A stretch of 64,000 nt of DNA from an uncultured Thiotrichaceae bacterium (GCA_937925855.1 CALAMO010000037.1:1-64000); one strand, 5' to 3'; shown: positions 1 through 10,366, numbered from the stretch's first letter. A program made the numbers and translations. Notes: generated by a model from the letters alone, not told the origin.

Positions 1-103
1 GTCATGGTACCACCTGATCCCATCCCGAACTCAGCAGTGAAACGTGGCATCGCCGATGGTAGTGTGGGGTCTCCCCATGTGAGAGTAGGTCAATGCCAGA
101 CTC
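1..103 (+). rRNA. rrf: 5S ribosomal RNA, 3' part (5' end outside window)
   Basis: The sequence reads as a gammaproteobacterial 5S rRNA from about nucleotide 18 to its 3' end. The stretch CCGAACTCAG-AGTGAAAC, the block GCCGATGGTAGTGTGGGGTC and the 3' strand ATGCCAGACTC that closes helix I are all present. Only the first 17 or so bases lie beyond the window edge. It is the distal gene of an rRNA operon transcribed rightward and is followed directly by a strong terminator. Confidence 0.95.
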
Positions 104-111
104 TCAAACAG

Positions 112-158
112 AAAGCCCGTTATCGAAATCCAATGTGATTACGATAGCGGGCTTTTTT
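112..158 (+). terminator. Intrinsic terminator of the rRNA operon
   Basis: AAGCCCGTTATCG pairs with CGATAGCGGGCTT (13 bp with one G-T wobble) around a 16-nt loop and runs into a tract of seven Ts. It sits 9 bases after the 5S rRNA end, so it ends the rRNA operon. It also lies just past the end of the convergent LysR gene. Confidence 0.93.
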
Positions 159-189
159 TATGGCTGGGCGTAAGTGATTTGGCGCTAAG

Positions 190-1086
190 CTAAGCGTGTT
201 GTAACCACTCCTGGGCATGCTCTGTAATAGCCTTAATGGCCGGGTGAGTAATCTTGCGTTCCACCGAAATGGCAAAATACTGCCCAGTTAACTCCGGTGC
301 GTGTCCAATAATTTCCATGCTGCCTTCTGTTTTCAGTATATGTTCTAGCGCACTTGGAAAAGCCAAAATCCCTGCTCCCGCAAAGCTAAAGGCTTTCATT
401 AGCGCGCTATCATCAAACTCTCCCACAATCATCGGATGTACCGCATTTTGGTGAAACCACTGCATCAGGTTGCTCCGCAGGTGCGCGCCCTCACTTGGAA
501 TCAACATGGGTGCACCATCAAGGCACTGGGGGAAATCACCGTGTAGCGTGGCCTTTAGTTCCGGCGTACCGTAAAAGCACAACGTGCTTGAACCCAACTT
601 ATGATCGAAGCCTTTAATATTAATGTTAGGCGGAATAGGGACATCGGCAATCACTAACTCCATGCGATGCAGTGCTAGCTCACCTAATAGATCGTCCAAC
701 TGACCCTCAGTGCAAACGATGCGCATCTGTTCATTCATCTGCATAGCGGGTTCCAACAAACGATAAGCGATAGATTTGGGAACTAGATCAGAAACACCGA
801 CTCGAAATAACTGTGCACGACCTGCTGGATAGTGCTGTAAGCGCTCTTCTAGCTCAGATCCCAGTTGGAAGATCTTAGCGGCATAATCAACTGCCAATTG
901 TCCAGCTTCAGTGAGTTCGATAATGCGGCCATTACGTTGGAAGAGCTTGATACCCAAACTTTCTTCCAGCGTGCTGATTTGGCCGCTAATAGTTTGTGGT
1001 GTGACGTGCAGGCGCTCACTGGCCCTGGCAATGCCTCCAGCATTAGCCACTTCGCGTACATAGTAGAGATGTTTAAAGTTAAGCAT
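190..1086 (-). CDS. LysR-family transcriptional regulator, NhaR-like
   Basis: A 298-residue LysR-type regulator. The N-terminal winged helix (about residues 1-60) has MLNFKHLYYVREVANAGG and VTPQTISGQISTLEESLG, the form typical of the NhaR branch, where TPQT-I-GQI is characteristic. Residues 90-290 form the periplasmic-binding-like effector domain. NhaR activates the Na+/H+ antiporter gene nhaA in E. coli; no antiporter lies here, so the target is unknown. It is divergent from the Rrf2 gene and the two share a 114-bp intergenic region containing a dyad. Family is clear; the NhaR assignment comes from resemblance only. Confidence 0.85.
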   Translation of the reverse strand: MLNFKHLYYVREVANAGGIARASERLHVTPQTISGQISTLEESLGIKLFQRNGRIIELTEAGQLAVDYAAKIFQLGSELEERLQHYPAGRAQLFRVGVSDLVPKSIAYRLLEPAMQMNEQMRIVCTEGQLDDLLGELALHRMELVIADVPIPPNINIKGFDHKLGSSTLCFYGTPELKATLHGDFPQCLDGAPMLIPSEGAHLRSNLMQWFHQNAVHPMIVGEFDDSALMKAFSFAGAGILAFPSALEHILKTEGSMEIIGHAPELTGQYFAISVERKITHPAIKAITEHAQEWLQHA

Positions 1087-1147
1087 AATTGTCAGAAAAA
1101 ACCGATGATTAATTATATTTAATTCGAATTTACTTTATGTTCGCTAG

Positions 1148-1173
1148 TTTGTAAAGTATACCTATACTACAAA
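1148..1173. promoter_or_regulatory. Dyad operator candidate between divergent LysR and Rrf2 genes
   Basis: The element has a perfect AGTATA-CC-TATACT core flanked by TTTG and CAAA on the two outer edges. It lies 28 bp before the Rrf2 start and 62 bp before the LysR start. Either regulator, or both, could bind it. Autoregulation by the Rrf2 protein is the simpler reading because the element sits nearer its start. Confidence 0.5.
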
Positions 1174-1200
1174 TTAATCGTTTCAGGAGTTTAAACAGCG

Positions 1201-1695
1201 ATGAAATTAACAACACAAAGTCAGCGGGCCATTATGGCAATGATGGCATTGGCATTACATTCAGGTCGTAAGGTATTACGCCTGAGTACACTTGCCGGGG
1301 AACAGGGCATATCACTCTCTTACATGGAGCAGCTGTTTTATCATCTGCGCCATGCTGAGCTGGTAGAAGGTATTCGAGGGCCGGGCGGTGGTTATCGCTT
1401 AGGCAGACCTGCAAGCCATATCTCGATTGCTGAGATCGTTGAAGCGATTGAATCAGCGCACGATGATGAGGTAGAAGAGGACAAAATTAATCAACATCCT
1501 GAGATTGATAAGATGTTGAGTGTGCTGGATCAGCAGGTCTACAGTTTTCTCGACGGTATTTCGTTGGAAAGCTTGGTTGGTAAGCACAAAAAGCCGGAAA
1601 TTAAGTTCCGGCCCGGTAATACGGCCCGGATTATTGCCCGCATGTTTCCGGCACGGGGCAGTAATGGCGGTGGGGTGTTACCACAGCCCGCTTAA
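1201..1695 (+). CDS. Rrf2-family transcriptional regulator lacking cysteines
   Basis: A 164-residue Rrf2 winged-helix protein, similar in length and layout to IscR. The DNA-binding part shows MKLTTQSQRAIMAMM, SLSYMEQLFYHLRHAELV and the wing RGPGGGYRLGR. IscR, NsrR and RirA bind an Fe-S cluster through three cysteines near residues 90-105; this protein has no cysteine anywhere, so it cannot hold such a cluster in the usual way. The corresponding region is acidic (DDEVEEDK). Its signal is therefore unknown. It starts with ATG after an AGGAG site and is followed by two tandem hairpins. It is not next to isc or suf genes. Confidence 0.85.
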   Translation: MKLTTQSQRAIMAMMALALHSGRKVLRLSTLAGEQGISLSYMEQLFYHLRHAELVEGIRGPGGGYRLGRPASHISIAEIVEAIESAHDDEVEEDKINQHPEIDKMLSVLDQQVYSFLDGISLESLVGKHKKPEIKFRPGNTARIIARMFPARGSNGGGVLPQPA

Positions 1696-1731
1696 CCAAT
1701 AATTATTACTCTTATTATAAAACGTTGGCCC

Positions 1732-1796
1732 AACTGCCATTTCCTCCTACGGGCAGTTTTCATAAGCAGGGTGTTGCGACCCTGCTTTATTCTTTG
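1732..1796 (+). terminator. Tandem hairpins, terminator of the Rrf2 gene
   Basis: The first hairpin is AACTGCC/GGCAGTT followed by TTCAT. The second is AAGCAGGGT/ACCCTGCTT (9 bp, 6-nt loop) followed by a short T-rich run, TATTCTTT. They lie between the Rrf2 stop and the next rightward gene. Confidence 0.7.
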
Positions 1797-1909
1797 CTAC
1801 TCCTTATTCGCTCTTCCGCGCTAATCTTACCGAACTTCATTGCCCTGTTATCTGGATGCCGTTACGATGGCATACCTATATTTCTAGGCATTAAGGTACG
1901 CTGAGACCA

Positions 1910-2692
1910 ATGAATACGCTGGTATTTGACATTGAAACCATCCCAGATGTAGCGGGTGGCCGCAAAATTTATGACCTGCCGGACGACCTGGACGATGATG
2001 GCGTGGCGAAAGCGATGTTTCATTTGCGTTACCAGAAAGCGGGTACCGAATTTCTCCCTCACCATCTGCACCGGGTGGCCGCGATTTCGGTGACGTTTCG
2101 GGGCCGTGGTGATGATTTTAAGGTATGGTCGTTGGGTGATGAAGACGCGGATGAGGCGGAGTTAATCCAGCGCTTTTTTGACGGTGTGGATCGTTATACG
2201 CCGACGCTGGTGTCATGGAACGGCGGTGGTTTTGACTTGCCGGTGCTGCATTACCGTGCGATGCAGCACAAAATCGCTGCGCCGCGTTATTGGGATCAGG
2301 GCGGTGACGATAGCAGCTTCAAATGGAATAACTACATTAGCCGCTACCACAGCCGCCATACTGACGTGATGGATTTACTGGCGATGTATACCGGACGTGC
2401 TAACGCGCCGCTGGATGAGCTGGCGACTTTATATGGCTTCCCCGGCAAGATGGGGATGAGTGGTGCGAAGGTCTGGGACGCTTATCAGGCCGGTGAACTG
2501 CTGGAAATCCGTAATTATTGTGAGACCGATGTGCTGAATACCTGGCTGGTTTACCTGCGCTTTCAACTGATGCGGGGCGAGGTTGACTGGGCGCGCTATG
2601 AGCGTGAGTGTGGCATCGTGCGTAAGGTGTTACAGGATTCCGGGCAGGAACATCTGGTTGCGTTTGAAGCAGCCTGGGAGCAGGGTGCATGA
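1910..2692 (+). CDS. Predicted 3'-5' exonuclease related to the PolB exonuclease domain
   Basis: A 260-residue stand-alone DEDD-type 3'-5' exonuclease of the COG3298 group. Exo I is VFDIETIP (Asp7, Glu9), Exo II is the SWNGGGFDLPVL block near residue 105, and Exo III is YCETDVLNTW near residue 205. These match the proofreading domain of family B DNA polymerases, without a polymerase. The substrate in cells is not known. Its stop overlaps the rlmD start by 4 bases (ATGA), so the two are translationally coupled, and it heads the exonuclease-rlmD-MOSC-ligA run. Confidence 0.88.
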   Translation: MNTLVFDIETIPDVAGGRKIYDLPDDLDDDGVAKAMFHLRYQKAGTEFLPHHLHRVAAISVTFRGRGDDFKVWSLGDEDADEAELIQRFFDGVDRYTPTLVSWNGGGFDLPVLHYRAMQHKIAAPRYWDQGGDDSSFKWNNYISRYHSRHTDVMDLLAMYTGRANAPLDELATLYGFPGKMGMSGAKVWDAYQAGELLEIRNYCETDVLNTWLVYLRFQLMRGEVDWARYERECGIVRKVLQDSGQEHLVAFEAAWEQGA

Positions 2693-4029
2693 GCCGCGCT
2701 TTTAGTAAAGCACGTAAACTACCGCCCGCCGAAGCCGTGATTGAGTCGATGACGCTGGAAGGTAAGGGTGTTGCCCATGTTGAGGGCAAAACAGTGTTTG
2801 TTGACGGCGCGATTCCGGGCGAAAAAGTCATTTTTACCTACACACAGCGCAAGTCGAAATACGATGAAGGCCGGGTGTCTGAGGTATTAGCAGCGTCGGC
2901 AGAGCGGGTCGAAGCGAAGTGTCCGCATTACGGTGTGTGTGGCGGCTGTAGCTGGCAGCATATCGAACCCGCCGCACAGATTCGCTATAAGCAACAGGCA
3001 ATGCTGGATAATTTACAGCGCGTAGGGAAAGTGGAACCTGAAACGGTGTTTGCGCCATTAACGGCTGATACATGGTCATACCGGCGTAAAGCCCGGCTGG
3101 GCGTGCGTTATGTGCGCAAGAAGGAAAAAACGCTGGTTGGGTTTCGTGAGAAAGACGGGCGTTTTTTGGCGGATATGCAGCGCTGTGAAATTCTGCATCC
3201 CAGCGTGGGCGAACGTCTTACGGATTTGCAGGATTTAATCACGGGCCTTGCTGCAAGAGATCGTATTCCACAGATTGAAGTGGCGGTGGGCGATAATGCC
3301 ACGGCGCTGATTTTTCGTCATATGGATGTGCTGAGTGTTGAAGATGAGGCAGCCATTCGTGCATTTGGCGAGCAGCACGATTTCCAAATCTACCTGCAGC
3401 CTAAGGGGCCGGGCACCGTACATTGCATTTGGCCACAGAGCGACGTACCGCCACTCTATTACGAGCATCCTCAGTTTAATACCCGCGTAGCATTTGGCCC
3501 GCAGGATTTCTTCCAGGTCAATCAGCCGCTGAATCAACTCATGGTCGCACGTGCGGTAGAACTACTGGCGCTGAATGCTGAAGATAAAGTGCTGGATTTA
3601 TTTTGTGGACTGGGAAATTTTACCCTTCCAATCGCAAGACAGGCGGCACAGGTGACCGGTGTGGAAGGTGATGCGGTAATGGTCAAACGTGCGCGCCAGA
3701 CCGCGTTGGCCAACGTGGTGGAGAATACGGATTATTATGCCTGTGATTTGATGGGTGAGATGAAAGGTGAGCCTTGGTTGAAGCAGTCGTTTGATAAAGT
3801 ACTGCTTGATCCGCCGCGTGCCGGTGCGAAGGAAGTGATTGAGCATTTCGGCAAGCTGGGTGCGCAGCGTATTGTGTATGTGTCCTGTCATCCGGGGACG
3901 CTGGCGCGTGATGCCGGGGAGTTGGTGCATACGCATGGGTATCGGCTGGTGGGGGCCGGGGTGATGGATATGTTTCCGCATACCGCGCATGTGGAGTCGA
4001 TTGCGGTGTTTGAGAAGTCACAAAAGTAA
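2689..4029 (+). CDS. rlmD: 23S rRNA (uracil-1939-C5)-methyltransferase RlmD
   Basis: A 446-residue RNA m5U methyltransferase that uses S-adenosylmethionine. An N-terminal TRAM domain (about 8-66) precedes the iron-sulfur ligands in CPHYGVCGGCSW plus the Cys of DMQRCEIL, the RlmD-type 4Fe-4S pattern. The Rossmann methyltransferase part has DLFCGLGNFTLP, the motif DPPRAGAKE, and SCHPGTLARD carrying the catalytic cysteine near residue 400. Length agrees with E. coli RlmD (433). The Fe-S cysteines favour RlmD over TrmA and over RlmC by its full length. It is coupled to the exonuclease upstream. Confidence 0.95.
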   Translation: MSRAFSKARKLPPAEAVIESMTLEGKGVAHVEGKTVFVDGAIPGEKVIFTYTQRKSKYDEGRVSEVLAASAERVEAKCPHYGVCGGCSWQHIEPAAQIRYKQQAMLDNLQRVGKVEPETVFAPLTADTWSYRRKARLGVRYVRKKEKTLVGFREKDGRFLADMQRCEILHPSVGERLTDLQDLITGLAARDRIPQIEVAVGDNATALIFRHMDVLSVEDEAAIRAFGEQHDFQIYLQPKGPGTVHCIWPQSDVPPLYYEHPQFNTRVAFGPQDFFQVNQPLNQLMVARAVELLALNAEDKVLDLFCGLGNFTLPIARQAAQVTGVEGDAVMVKRARQTALANVVENTDYYACDLMGEMKGEPWLKQSFDKVLLDPPRAGAKEVIEHFGKLGAQRIVYVSCHPGTLARDAGELVHTHGYRLVGAGVMDMFPHTAHVESIAVFEKSQK

Positions 4030-4040
4030 TGAGGTGAGCA

Positions 4041-4829
4041 ATGATCAAAGTTAGCCAACTCTGGAGCTATCCGCTCAAATCCGGCAAAGGCCTGTCATTA
4101 CAGCAAACTGGCTTCGACGCCGAAGGCATGCTAAACGACCGCCGTGTGTTAGCCGTTGATGAAAAAGGCCTGTTTCTCACTGCCCGTCGTTACCCACAGC
4201 TCCTACAGTTAGCCTGTGTGCCGGAAGATGATGGCTGGTTGCTGAGCCACCCCGAAGGCGGAGATTGTGTGGTTAATGCCAGCGACACCACCTTATCCGG
4301 GCGCGTGTGGAAAGATGATATTCAGGCACTGGATGGCGGTGATGCAGCGGCGAACTGGCTCAGTGGCGTACTTAATGTTAAGGCGCGTGTGGCCTTATGG
4401 CAAACTGCCGCACGCCGTTCCGGTAAGTACAACCTGGAAACCAGCTTTGCAGATGCTGCACCGCTATTGGTGGCCAGTGAAGCTAGCATTGAGAAAGCCT
4501 GTGAGCTGGGTGGTGTGAATCCTGATGTGCGGCGTTTCCGGCCTAATATTGTGTTGAGCGGGGTGGAGGCATTTGCTGAGGATGACTGGCGTGGCGTTAA
4601 AATCAATGGCGTGGAATTTGAATTTCTGGATGCCTGTTCGCGCTGTATCCTCACTACACGCGACCCGGATACGGGTGAGGCAAACCCGGATAAACAGCCA
4701 ATGATGGCTTTGCGGCAACACCATGCACGAGCAGACGGCGAACCGTTATTGGGCATGAATGCGGCGTTGCGTTCTGCGCCGGAGGCAGCGCTCATTTCGG
4801 TGGGTGATGAAGTAGAGTTAGTGCCATAA
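4041..4829 (+). CDS. MOSC domain protein, YcbX-like, without ferredoxin domain
   Basis: A 262-residue protein made of the MOSC N-terminal beta-barrel (opening SQLWSYPLKSGKG) and a MOSC domain with DACSRCILTTRDPDTGE near residues 195-210. The first Cys of that motif matches the proposed molybdenum-cofactor ligand. The family includes E. coli YcbX and mammalian mARC, which reduce N-hydroxylated compounds. E. coli YcbX is longer (369) because it carries a C-terminal 2Fe-2S domain; here the protein stops after MOSC, so a separate electron donor would be needed. It lies 11 bp after rlmD and 38 bp before ligA. Confidence 0.85.
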   Translation: MIKVSQLWSYPLKSGKGLSLQQTGFDAEGMLNDRRVLAVDEKGLFLTARRYPQLLQLACVPEDDGWLLSHPEGGDCVVNASDTTLSGRVWKDDIQALDGGDAAANWLSGVLNVKARVALWQTAARRSGKYNLETSFADAAPLLVASEASIEKACELGGVNPDVRRFRPNIVLSGVEAFAEDDWRGVKINGVEFEFLDACSRCILTTRDPDTGEANPDKQPMMALRQHHARADGEPLLGMNAALRSAPEAALISVGDEVELVP

Positions 4830-4837
4830 ATGACTAA

Positions 4838-6874
<2,037 letters not shown>

Positions 6875-6964
6875 CGCGACTTCTGATAATTTTGTGCCTG
6901 GGGTTTGTGTTTAGCCGTGAGAGGACAAAGCGGGTGCTTTGATTTCTCCATCTACCGCTAACAG

Positions 6965-6979
6965 TATACAATATGTATA
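6965..6979. promoter_or_regulatory. Inverted repeat upstream of the GntR gene
   Basis: TATACA-ATA-TGTATA is an inverted repeat with 6-bp arms, 65 bp before the GntR start. Its TGTATA half-site is of the kind seen in operators of FCD-type GntR regulators. Autoregulation is the natural inference. Confidence 0.45.
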
Positions 6980-7044
6980 TACATCCCTGGTGGGCATGAC
7001 AAACGATTGTAGTCTGCGACTTCAACAATATAACATAGCGGTTA

Positions 7045-7707
7045 ATGAAAAAAGACGAGTTGTATAACGACCTGAAACGTCAGATTCTCACGTTAGAGCT
7101 GGAACCCGGTTCCAGTCTGGATGAGACGAAGCTAAGCGAAGTGTATCAGCTATCGCGCACCCCGCTGCGCGATATATTCCGGCGGCTGGCCGGGGAAGGG
7201 TATCTGGACATCGTGAATAACCGGGGTGCGTCGGTGTCGTCGATGAACCATAAGACCCTGCGGAATTTCTTTTTGACTGCGCCGATGTTATACGCTGCGA
7301 TTGGGCGGTTGGCGGCGGAAAATGCTACGGCGCAGCAAATTAAACAAATGCGCCGGGCGCAGGATGGATTTCGCGCCGCCTCAGACCGGCATGATGCCGG
7401 GGGCATGATTTACTGGAATGATTGTTTTCATGCGCTCATGGGAGAGATGGCGGATAACCCCTACTTACAACCCAGCTATGCGCGCTTACTGATTGATCAT
7501 GCGCGGATTAGCCAGACCTTTTACGGTACGCGCATGCAGAACTCCGACGCGATTATGGCGGAGGCGAGCGAGCACCATGAAGGTATGATCGCCTGTATTG
7601 AGCGGCGCGATGCGGCAGGAATGGTCGAACTGATTAAGCAGCACTGGGCCTTGTCACACCGGCACATGGAAAGGTTTGTGCGGCCTGACCCACTGCCGAT
7701 TGAATGA
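7045..7707 (+). CDS. GntR-family regulator with FCD effector domain
   Basis: A 220-residue regulator. The winged helix (about residues 1-70) has EPGSSLDETKLSEVYQLSRT, PLRDIFRRLAGEGYL and NNRGASVSS, which define the FadR-type GntR family. Residues 80-210 form an all-helical FCD domain, where conserved His side chains (FHALMGEMADNPYL) usually hold a metal that contacts a small carboxylate. It converges with the first 2OG oxygenase gene. Given that the adjoining island encodes small-molecule oxygenases, it probably controls them, but the effector is unknown. Confidence 0.85.
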   Translation: MKKDELYNDLKRQILTLELEPGSSLDETKLSEVYQLSRTPLRDIFRRLAGEGYLDIVNNRGASVSSMNHKTLRNFFLTAPMLYAAIGRLAAENATAQQIKQMRRAQDGFRAASDRHDAGGMIYWNDCFHALMGEMADNPYLQPSYARLLIDHARISQTFYGTRMQNSDAIMAEASEHHEGMIACIERRDAAGMVELIKQHWALSHRHMERFVRPDPLPIE

Positions 7708-7770
7708 TTATTTGCGTGTGCATTGGGTTTGAATGAGGTTTGAGTTGAGTTTGAATTAGGTTTTGCCCGC

Positions 7771-8787
7771 TTATTCGCCCTGTACCACGCCCTGACTTTC
7801 CGCATAGGAAATCGGTGGGTACTTCGCCGGATTATCCGGCCTGCAGCAACTCGGAATACAGTGCATAGTGTAGTGTGAATTAGCGTTCAGGAAGAATGGA
7901 ATCGAGAAGCGCGAGGTATCGCCGGTATTGTTATTAGCGAAATGCTTGGTGCTGAGGAAGCGGTCATTCGTCCACTGGCGCAGCAATTCCCCCGCATTCA
8001 CCACAAAAGCGTTTTCCAGTAGCGGGGCCTCTATCCAGCGCTGGCGGCGTTCACTAAAAATCGTCAGGCCGGGTTTGTCCTGCGCCAGAATTGTACAAAA
8101 TGAGGTGTCCACGTGCGGCGCAATACCGTACTCATCTGCCGGGCGTTCTGCCTGTGCCAATGGCGGATAATGCGTCATGCGCAGGCGATAGAGCGGGGCC
8201 TGAAAGGCCTCATCAAAGAAATCAGCGGGCATTTCCAGCGCGGTCGCAAAGATGGGCATCATGCGCTTACCCAATGCCTCCAGTTTATTGGCGTAGCCTT
8301 CAATTTCCTGACGGAAACCGGGTAGGGCGGCCTCATCTGGCCATTGGTTGTCGTCGAAGCCTAGTTCATGATCGCATTTCATAATAAAAGCTTCATTAAG
8401 ATTGCCTTTATCGCGTGCGGGCAGCTTGCGGTTGTTCACCGGTAGATAACCCATACCACCCACCGGCCAGTCCGGTCGATCCATTAGAATACTGCGTTTG
8501 ACGTCCAGCGGCAGCGCGTGGAAGCGGCGCACCATGACGAAGGTGTGTGTCATCTGTTCGGCTGGAATTTGGTGGCCGATGATAGAGAAGAAACCAACCT
8601 CCTCACAGGCAGTGCGAAGCTGGTTAGCGAGTGATTGGAGCGCCGTCGCGTCGCCGGTGCTGAAGTAGTCGGCGAGATTGAGTACTGGGATGTCGCCTTC
8701 TTCAGCTGGCACAGAGGTTGAGGTGTCCCAGCTGGCCGATTCCTGTCGAAGTTGTTGTTCTTTCTGATGTGGGTCGAATGTGCTCAT
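7771..8787 (-). CDS. 2-oxoglutarate/Fe(II) oxygenase, isopenicillin N synthase-like (copy 1)
   Basis: A 338-residue non-haem iron oxygenase. The N-terminal DIOX_N part (residues 33-150) starts with DIPVLNLADYF. The catalytic jelly roll carries the 2-His-1-carboxylate triad His225, Asp227 (HVDTSF) and His282 (STKHF), with Arg293-x-Ser295 (SRFSIPFF) for the 2-oxoglutarate carboxylate. The substrate cannot be read from sequence; the family includes oxidases of amino acids, purines and plant hormones. A second, divergent copy lies 460 bp upstream with sulfatase debris between them, so the two were probably parts of one catabolic cluster. Confidence 0.85.
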   Translation of the reverse strand: MSTFDPHQKEQQLRQESASWDTSTSVPAEEGDIPVLNLADYFSTGDATALQSLANQLRTACEEVGFFSIIGHQIPAEQMTHTFVMVRRFHALPLDVKRSILMDRPDWPVGGMGYLPVNNRKLPARDKGNLNEAFIMKCDHELGFDDNQWPDEAALPGFRQEIEGYANKLEALGKRMMPIFATALEMPADFFDEAFQAPLYRLRMTHYPPLAQAERPADEYGIAPHVDTSFCTILAQDKPGLTIFSERRQRWIEAPLLENAFVVNAGELLRQWTNDRFLSTKHFANNNTGDTSRFSIPFFLNANSHYTMHCIPSCCRPDNPAKYPPISYAESQGVVQGE

Positions 8788-8814
8788 GAGTTTTTGTGGG
8801 TTGTTGTTTATAAA

Positions 8815-9230
8815 TGTTGTAACGGCGGCATATTATCAAACGGCCACTCATTATAACTGCCTTCCCACCGATACCAAATCACGTCCTCATCACGTTGCAT
8901 AGCATATGAATGCCGAATGGCGCGGTGAGTCACCTCCTCGTCAAAATCAATTTGCCTGCTGCGCTCACATACGCCAGAGATCAAGCACCGAACGCGGGTC
9001 GTTAGTATCGCGCTCCCCCTCATCCCCCCAGTTTGGTACCCCGCTAAAATCCGTTGGATATAGGTCGGGGGTGAGGTGCTGTTCAAAGCCGTGATGCTGA
9101 TCTGGGCCAATGAAGTGCATCTTACCGGACAGTGAGGTTTGGGCGCTGCCGCCGGGGCGTATTGAAGTGCTGCAATTCCCGCTGGCGGAAAAGGATAAGA
9201 GGCAAGCGGGCATTGCTCTGCTGCTTATTG
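8815..9230 (-). pseudogene. Choline-sulfatase-like gene remnant (frameshifted, truncated)
   Basis: Two overlapping reverse frames each hold part of a choline-sulfatase-type protein. One frame (about 8990-9160) reads TSLSGKMHFIGPDQHHGFEQ and continues LTPDLYPTDF, which matches the region after the catalytic loop of BetC. The other (about 8880-9000) reads SGVCERSRQIDFDEEVTHRA, the next conserved block of the same family. They follow in the right order but in different frames, and the N-terminal formylglycine motif and C-terminal half are missing. I judge it a decayed betC-type gene from remembered family motifs; an alignment is needed to set its limits. Confidence 0.65.
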
Positions 9231-9253
9231 AGTTCCCGTTCCTTATTAGCGCC

Positions 9254-10276
9254 TCAGCTTTCTATCAAATCCGCCAGTTCGACATTTTTATAAAACGCAG
9301 CGCGCACTTTAGGATGAGAACGCATCCTGATTTTCAGTGTATTCGCACCAAAAGTAGCAATCACTGGGTCACCTGGATCGGTATTTTGCCCGCCGGGCGC
9401 TTCGGCGGCTAAGGCTGCTGGTAATTCAATGGGTTCAAACCGCGTCTCAAGCCGGGGGTTGAGAAAATAGGCGATGGAAATACGCTCTTGTCCGGCGGGT
9501 GGGGTGACGACCTGATGTTTGGTGGCGCGTAAATAGCCGCTGGTGGCGGACTGCATCATTTCACCTAGGTTGACCACGTAAGCACCGGGCATGGGCGTCA
9601 CATCAATCAGCTTACCGTCACTCATCACCTGTAGGCCCGGCACCGCATCCTGTAGGATAAAGGTCAACAGGCCAGAGTCGTGGTGTAAGCCTAGTGCCTG
9701 TTTTGTCTCCTCATGCGCAGGCTGTGCCGGATAACGACTGATCTTCACTTTAGCATAATTGTCCGGCTGAATGCGTGTATCAAAATGGTGGGGGTTTTGC
9801 CCCAGCCCTTGCGCCAGCGCCCGCATCAATGCCATACCTACCGGCTGCATGTGGGCCATCCAGTCATTAATGATGTCCGCCATCTGTGGCAGGCTGGCAG
9901 GCCACTGGTTGGGGCCGCGTAAACGTAGCCAGGGTGGATCTTCAGGCTGAAGTGTCGGCGCCGGCTCTTCTGGCCCGATATCAATCTGCTCACGCCAGTC
10001 AGTGCGGCCATTAGTGATTTCGTTTTCCAACATGGTGTAACCACGGAAATGTGGGGATTTTTCGATAGCCAGCTTTTGACGTTCTGCCAGCGGCAGATTA
10101 AAAAATTGTTTGGCTATATCGAGTGCGCCCTTATTTTTGCTGTCTGTGACACCGTGCCCGATTAGGTAAAAGAAACCGGGGCCGTGGCAGGTATCCCTCA
10201 GTTTTTTTACAAACTCTTGGCCTGCTGTACTATTTGGGGCGGTGAGGTAGGTTGAAATATCGAGAACAGGCAGCAT
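9254..10276 (-). CDS. 2-oxoglutarate/Fe(II) oxygenase, isopenicillin N synthase-like (copy 2)
   Basis: A 340-residue oxygenase of the same superfamily as copy 1 but clearly different in sequence. From the chosen start MLPVLDISTY the iron ligands are His198 and Asp200 (GLHHDSG) and His254 (ATKHQ), with Arg265-x-Ser267 (ERISIAYFLN) for 2-oxoglutarate. An ATG 69 bp further upstream is in frame but falls inside the palindrome at 10341-10366, while the chosen ATG has GGAGA 12 bases ahead; the shorter form is preferred. It begins with DIOX_N and ends with IESx-type tail. Substrate unknown. Confidence 0.85.
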   Translation of the reverse strand: MLPVLDISTYLTAPNSTAGQEFVKKLRDTCHGPGFFYLIGHGVTDSKNKGALDIAKQFFNLPLAERQKLAIEKSPHFRGYTMLENEITNGRTDWREQIDIGPEEPAPTLQPEDPPWLRLRGPNQWPASLPQMADIINDWMAHMQPVGMALMRALAQGLGQNPHHFDTRIQPDNYAKVKISRYPAQPAHEETKQALGLHHDSGLLTFILQDAVPGLQVMSDGKLIDVTPMPGAYVVNLGEMMQSATSGYLRATKHQVVTPPAGQERISIAYFLNPRLETRFEPIELPAALAAEAPGGQNTDPGDPVIATFGANTLKIRMRSHPKVRAAFYKNVELADLIES

Positions 10277-10340
10277 CAAATGAAGGTCTCCATAATTAGA
10301 CATGCAAAAACATAGGCATATTAAACTTATGGGATTTTGC

Positions 10341-10366
10341 CACATTTATATAGGTATATAAATGTG
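10341..10366. promoter_or_regulatory. Perfect palindrome upstream of oxygenase copy 2
   Basis: CACATTTATATA-GG-TATATAAATGTG has two perfect 12-bp arms and a 2-base centre. It lies 65 bp before the preferred oxygenase start, a good position for a repressor or activator site. The GntR regulator at 7045-7707 is the nearest candidate to bind it. No T-tract follows, so it is not a terminator. Confidence 0.6.
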
